Shown here piece after piece: positions 62,714 to 64,000 of a DNA stretch of 64,000 bases. Where the stretch lies: NCBI GenBank assembly GCA_946481275.1, contig CAMLMV010000009.1:112101-176100 (forward strand), in the 5' to 3' direction. Under the pieces are notes generated by a model. It was not told the origin of the DNA. It did no database searches and was given only the letters and a program-made list of their open reading frames with translations. Every line of letters begins with the position of its first letter. Position 1 is the first letter of the stretch. Position numbers and translations under genes: made by a program. Source of the stretch: an uncultured Massilia sp. Its GTDB lineage: Bacteria > Pseudomonadota > Gammaproteobacteria > Burkholderiales > Burkholderiaceae.

Positions 62714-64000
62714 ATGGCTGTCATTTCCCTCTCTTCCGCGCAACTGGCATTCGGCCACGTCGCGCTGCTCGACCATGCCGATTTCTCGCTGGAAGCCGGC
62801 GAACGCGTCGGCCTCATTGGCCGCAACGGCACCGGCAAATCCTCGCTGCTGAAAATCATTTCCGGCCGCTCGAAGCTGGACGACGGCCTGCTCGTGATGC
62901 AGCAGAACGTCAAGATCGCGTACGTCGAGCAGGAGCCCGTGTTCGATCCGGAGATGACCGTGTTCGACGCGGTCGCCACCGGCATGGGCGACCAGCAGGC
63001 GATGCTGGCCGAGTACGAATCCCTGACAGGGCAATTCGGCCAAGGCAATGACGACGCGATCATGGACCGCATGCACGATCTGCAGGCCAAGCTCGATGCG
63101 ACGGATGCGTGGAACCTCGGCAACCGGGTCGAAACGACGCTGGGCCGCCTGGGCCTCGCGGGCGACGCGAAGATGGGCACGTTGTCGGGCGGTATGCAGA
63201 AGCGCGTGGCGCTGGCCGTCGCGCTCGTGTCCGGCCCGGACGTGTTGCTGCTGGATGAACCGACCAACCACCTGGACTTCACGTCGATCCAGTGGCTGGA
63301 AGGCCTGCTGCGCGAATTCCGCGGCTCCGTGCTGTTCATTACCCACGACCGCCGCTTCCTCGACAATGTCGCCACGCGCATCGTCGAACTAGACCGCGGC
63401 CGGTTATTGTCGTTCCCCGGCAATTTCAGCAAGTACCAGGAACGCAAGAAGGAACTGCTCGCGATCGAAGAGGTCGAGAACGCCAAGTTCGACAAGGTGC
63501 TGGCGCAGGAAGAAGTGTGGATCCGCAAGGGCGTGGAAGCGCGCCGCACCCGTAACGAAGGCCGCGTGCGCCGCCTGGAAGACCTGCGCCTGCAACGTTC
63601 CGCGCGCCGCGACCAGCAGGGCCAGGTGCGCATCGATGTTGCGACCGGCGAGCGCTCGGGCAAGATCGTCGCGGAACTGGAAAATATCTCGAAGTCGTAC
63701 GGAGAGAAAGTGATCGTGAACAACTTCACGGGCACGATCATGCGCGGCGACAAGGTCGGCCTGATCGGGCCGAACGGCGCCGGCAAGACGACGCTGCTGA
63801 AAATCATTCTTGGCGAAGAGACTGTCGACAGCGGCAACGTCAAGCTGGGCACGCGCCTGAACGTCGCGTACTTCGACCAGATGCGCGCGCAGCTGAACGA
63901 AGAGGCGACGCTGGCGGACACGATCGCGCCGGGCAGCGACTGGGTCGAGATCAACGGCCAGCGCAAGCACGTGATGAGCTACCTGGGCGACTTCCTGTTC
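62714..64000 (+). CDS. uup: ABC-F family ATPase, Uup-like (partial, 3' end cut)
   Basis: About 429 residues of the N-terminal part are visible, from the ATG at 62714. Two ABC domains without membrane segments are seen. The first has GRNGTGKSSLL, the signature LSGGMQKRVALA and Walker B LLLDEPTNHLD. An arginine- and glutamate-rich linker (RRTRNEGRVRRLEDLRLQR) separates it from the start of the second domain (GPNGAGKTTLLKI). ABC-F proteins of the Uup type act on ribosomes and help prevent transposon-excision-type instability. It lies directly after tRNA-Arg; the C-terminus is outside the window. Confidence 0.93.
   Translation, partial: MAVISLSSAQLAFGHVALLDHADFSLEAGERVGLIGRNGTGKSSLLKIISGRSKLDDGLLVMQQNVKIAYVEQEPVFDPEMTVFDAVATGMGDQQAMLAEYESLTGQFGQGNDDAIMDRMHDLQAKLDATDAWNLGNRVETTLGRLGLAGDAKMGTLSGGMQKRVALAVALVSGPDVLLLDEPTNHLDFTSIQWLEGLLREFRGSVLFITHDRRFLDNVATRIVELDRGRLLSFPGNFSKYQERKKELLAIEEVENAKFDKVLAQEEVWIRKGVEARRTRNEGRVRRLEDLRLQRSARRDQQGQVRIDVATGERSGKIVAELENISKSYGEKVIVNNFTGTIMRGDKVGLIGPNGAGKTTLLKIILGEETVDSGNVKLGTRLNVAYFDQMRAQLNEEATLADTIAPGSDWVEINGQRKHVMSYLGDFLF

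Overview
The window looks like a chromosomal segment of a high-GC betaproteobacterium, most likely family Oxalobacteraceae (Massilia/Telluria-like). The basis is the codon and GC style, the gene order sodB-xseA-exbB-exbD-lpxK-trm112-kdsB-adk, the RstAB-type regulators and a LiuR-like operator. This is inference from gene content; no database was searched. About 45 genes are recognisable, with a complete tRNA-Arg(CCU), a tRNA-Leu(UAA) remnant, one cobalamin riboswitch and several clear terminators.

Layout. 1-5001 (minus): a cell-envelope run of a partial lytic transglycosylase (mltB), a TgpA-like transglutaminase, a DUF58 protein and a MoxR ATPase, with 1-4 bp overlaps. 5156-9315 (plus): a histone-deacetylase-family amidohydrolase, two tandem 291-residue secreted hydrolase-like paralogues and a translationally coupled anchored protein. 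9376-10323: ylqF/rbgA. 10314-16840: a lower-GC island. It opens with a degenerate tRNA-Leu(UAA) 3' half and a scrap of a P4-type integrase. It carries a 1443-residue NACHT/STAND-like NTPase with a C-terminal PD-(D/E)XK-like nuclease, then an orphan type VI secretion cassette (hcp, M74-type murein endopeptidase, probable periplasmic immunity protein). 16841-20741 (minus): LigB-type dioxygenase, membrane protein, M1 metallopeptidase.

20767-24920 (plus): B12-riboswitch-controlled TonB receptor, then two DsbA paralogues flanking a small membrane protein. 24921-30860: an RstB-like kinase and an RstA-like regulator on the minus strand, separated by a plus-strand block (PrcB-like lipoprotein, MipA/OmpV, secreted protein, SDR). 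31072-36027: a large subtilisin-like protease with RTX and DUF4214 modules, and an unusual HExxH protein. 36103-43241: sodB, xseA, exbBD, lpxK, trm112, kdsB, adk. Between xseA and exbB lies about 1.2 kb of non-coding DNA holding seven diverged units of about 96 bp. Each has a DnaA-box-like core inside a CACA/TGTG dyad; this is the most striking unexplained structure here.

43447-64000: membrane pyrophosphatase, a one-cysteine DsbA-like protein, an acyl-CoA hydrolase/CoA-transferase, an SDR behind a LiuR-like palindrome, gamma-glutamyltransferase, and a signalling block (patatin, propeller hybrid kinase with HPt, receiver protein, PAS hybrid kinase). A SulP-carbonic anhydrase fusion, tRNA-Arg and the 5' part of an ABC-F ATPase (uup) end the window.
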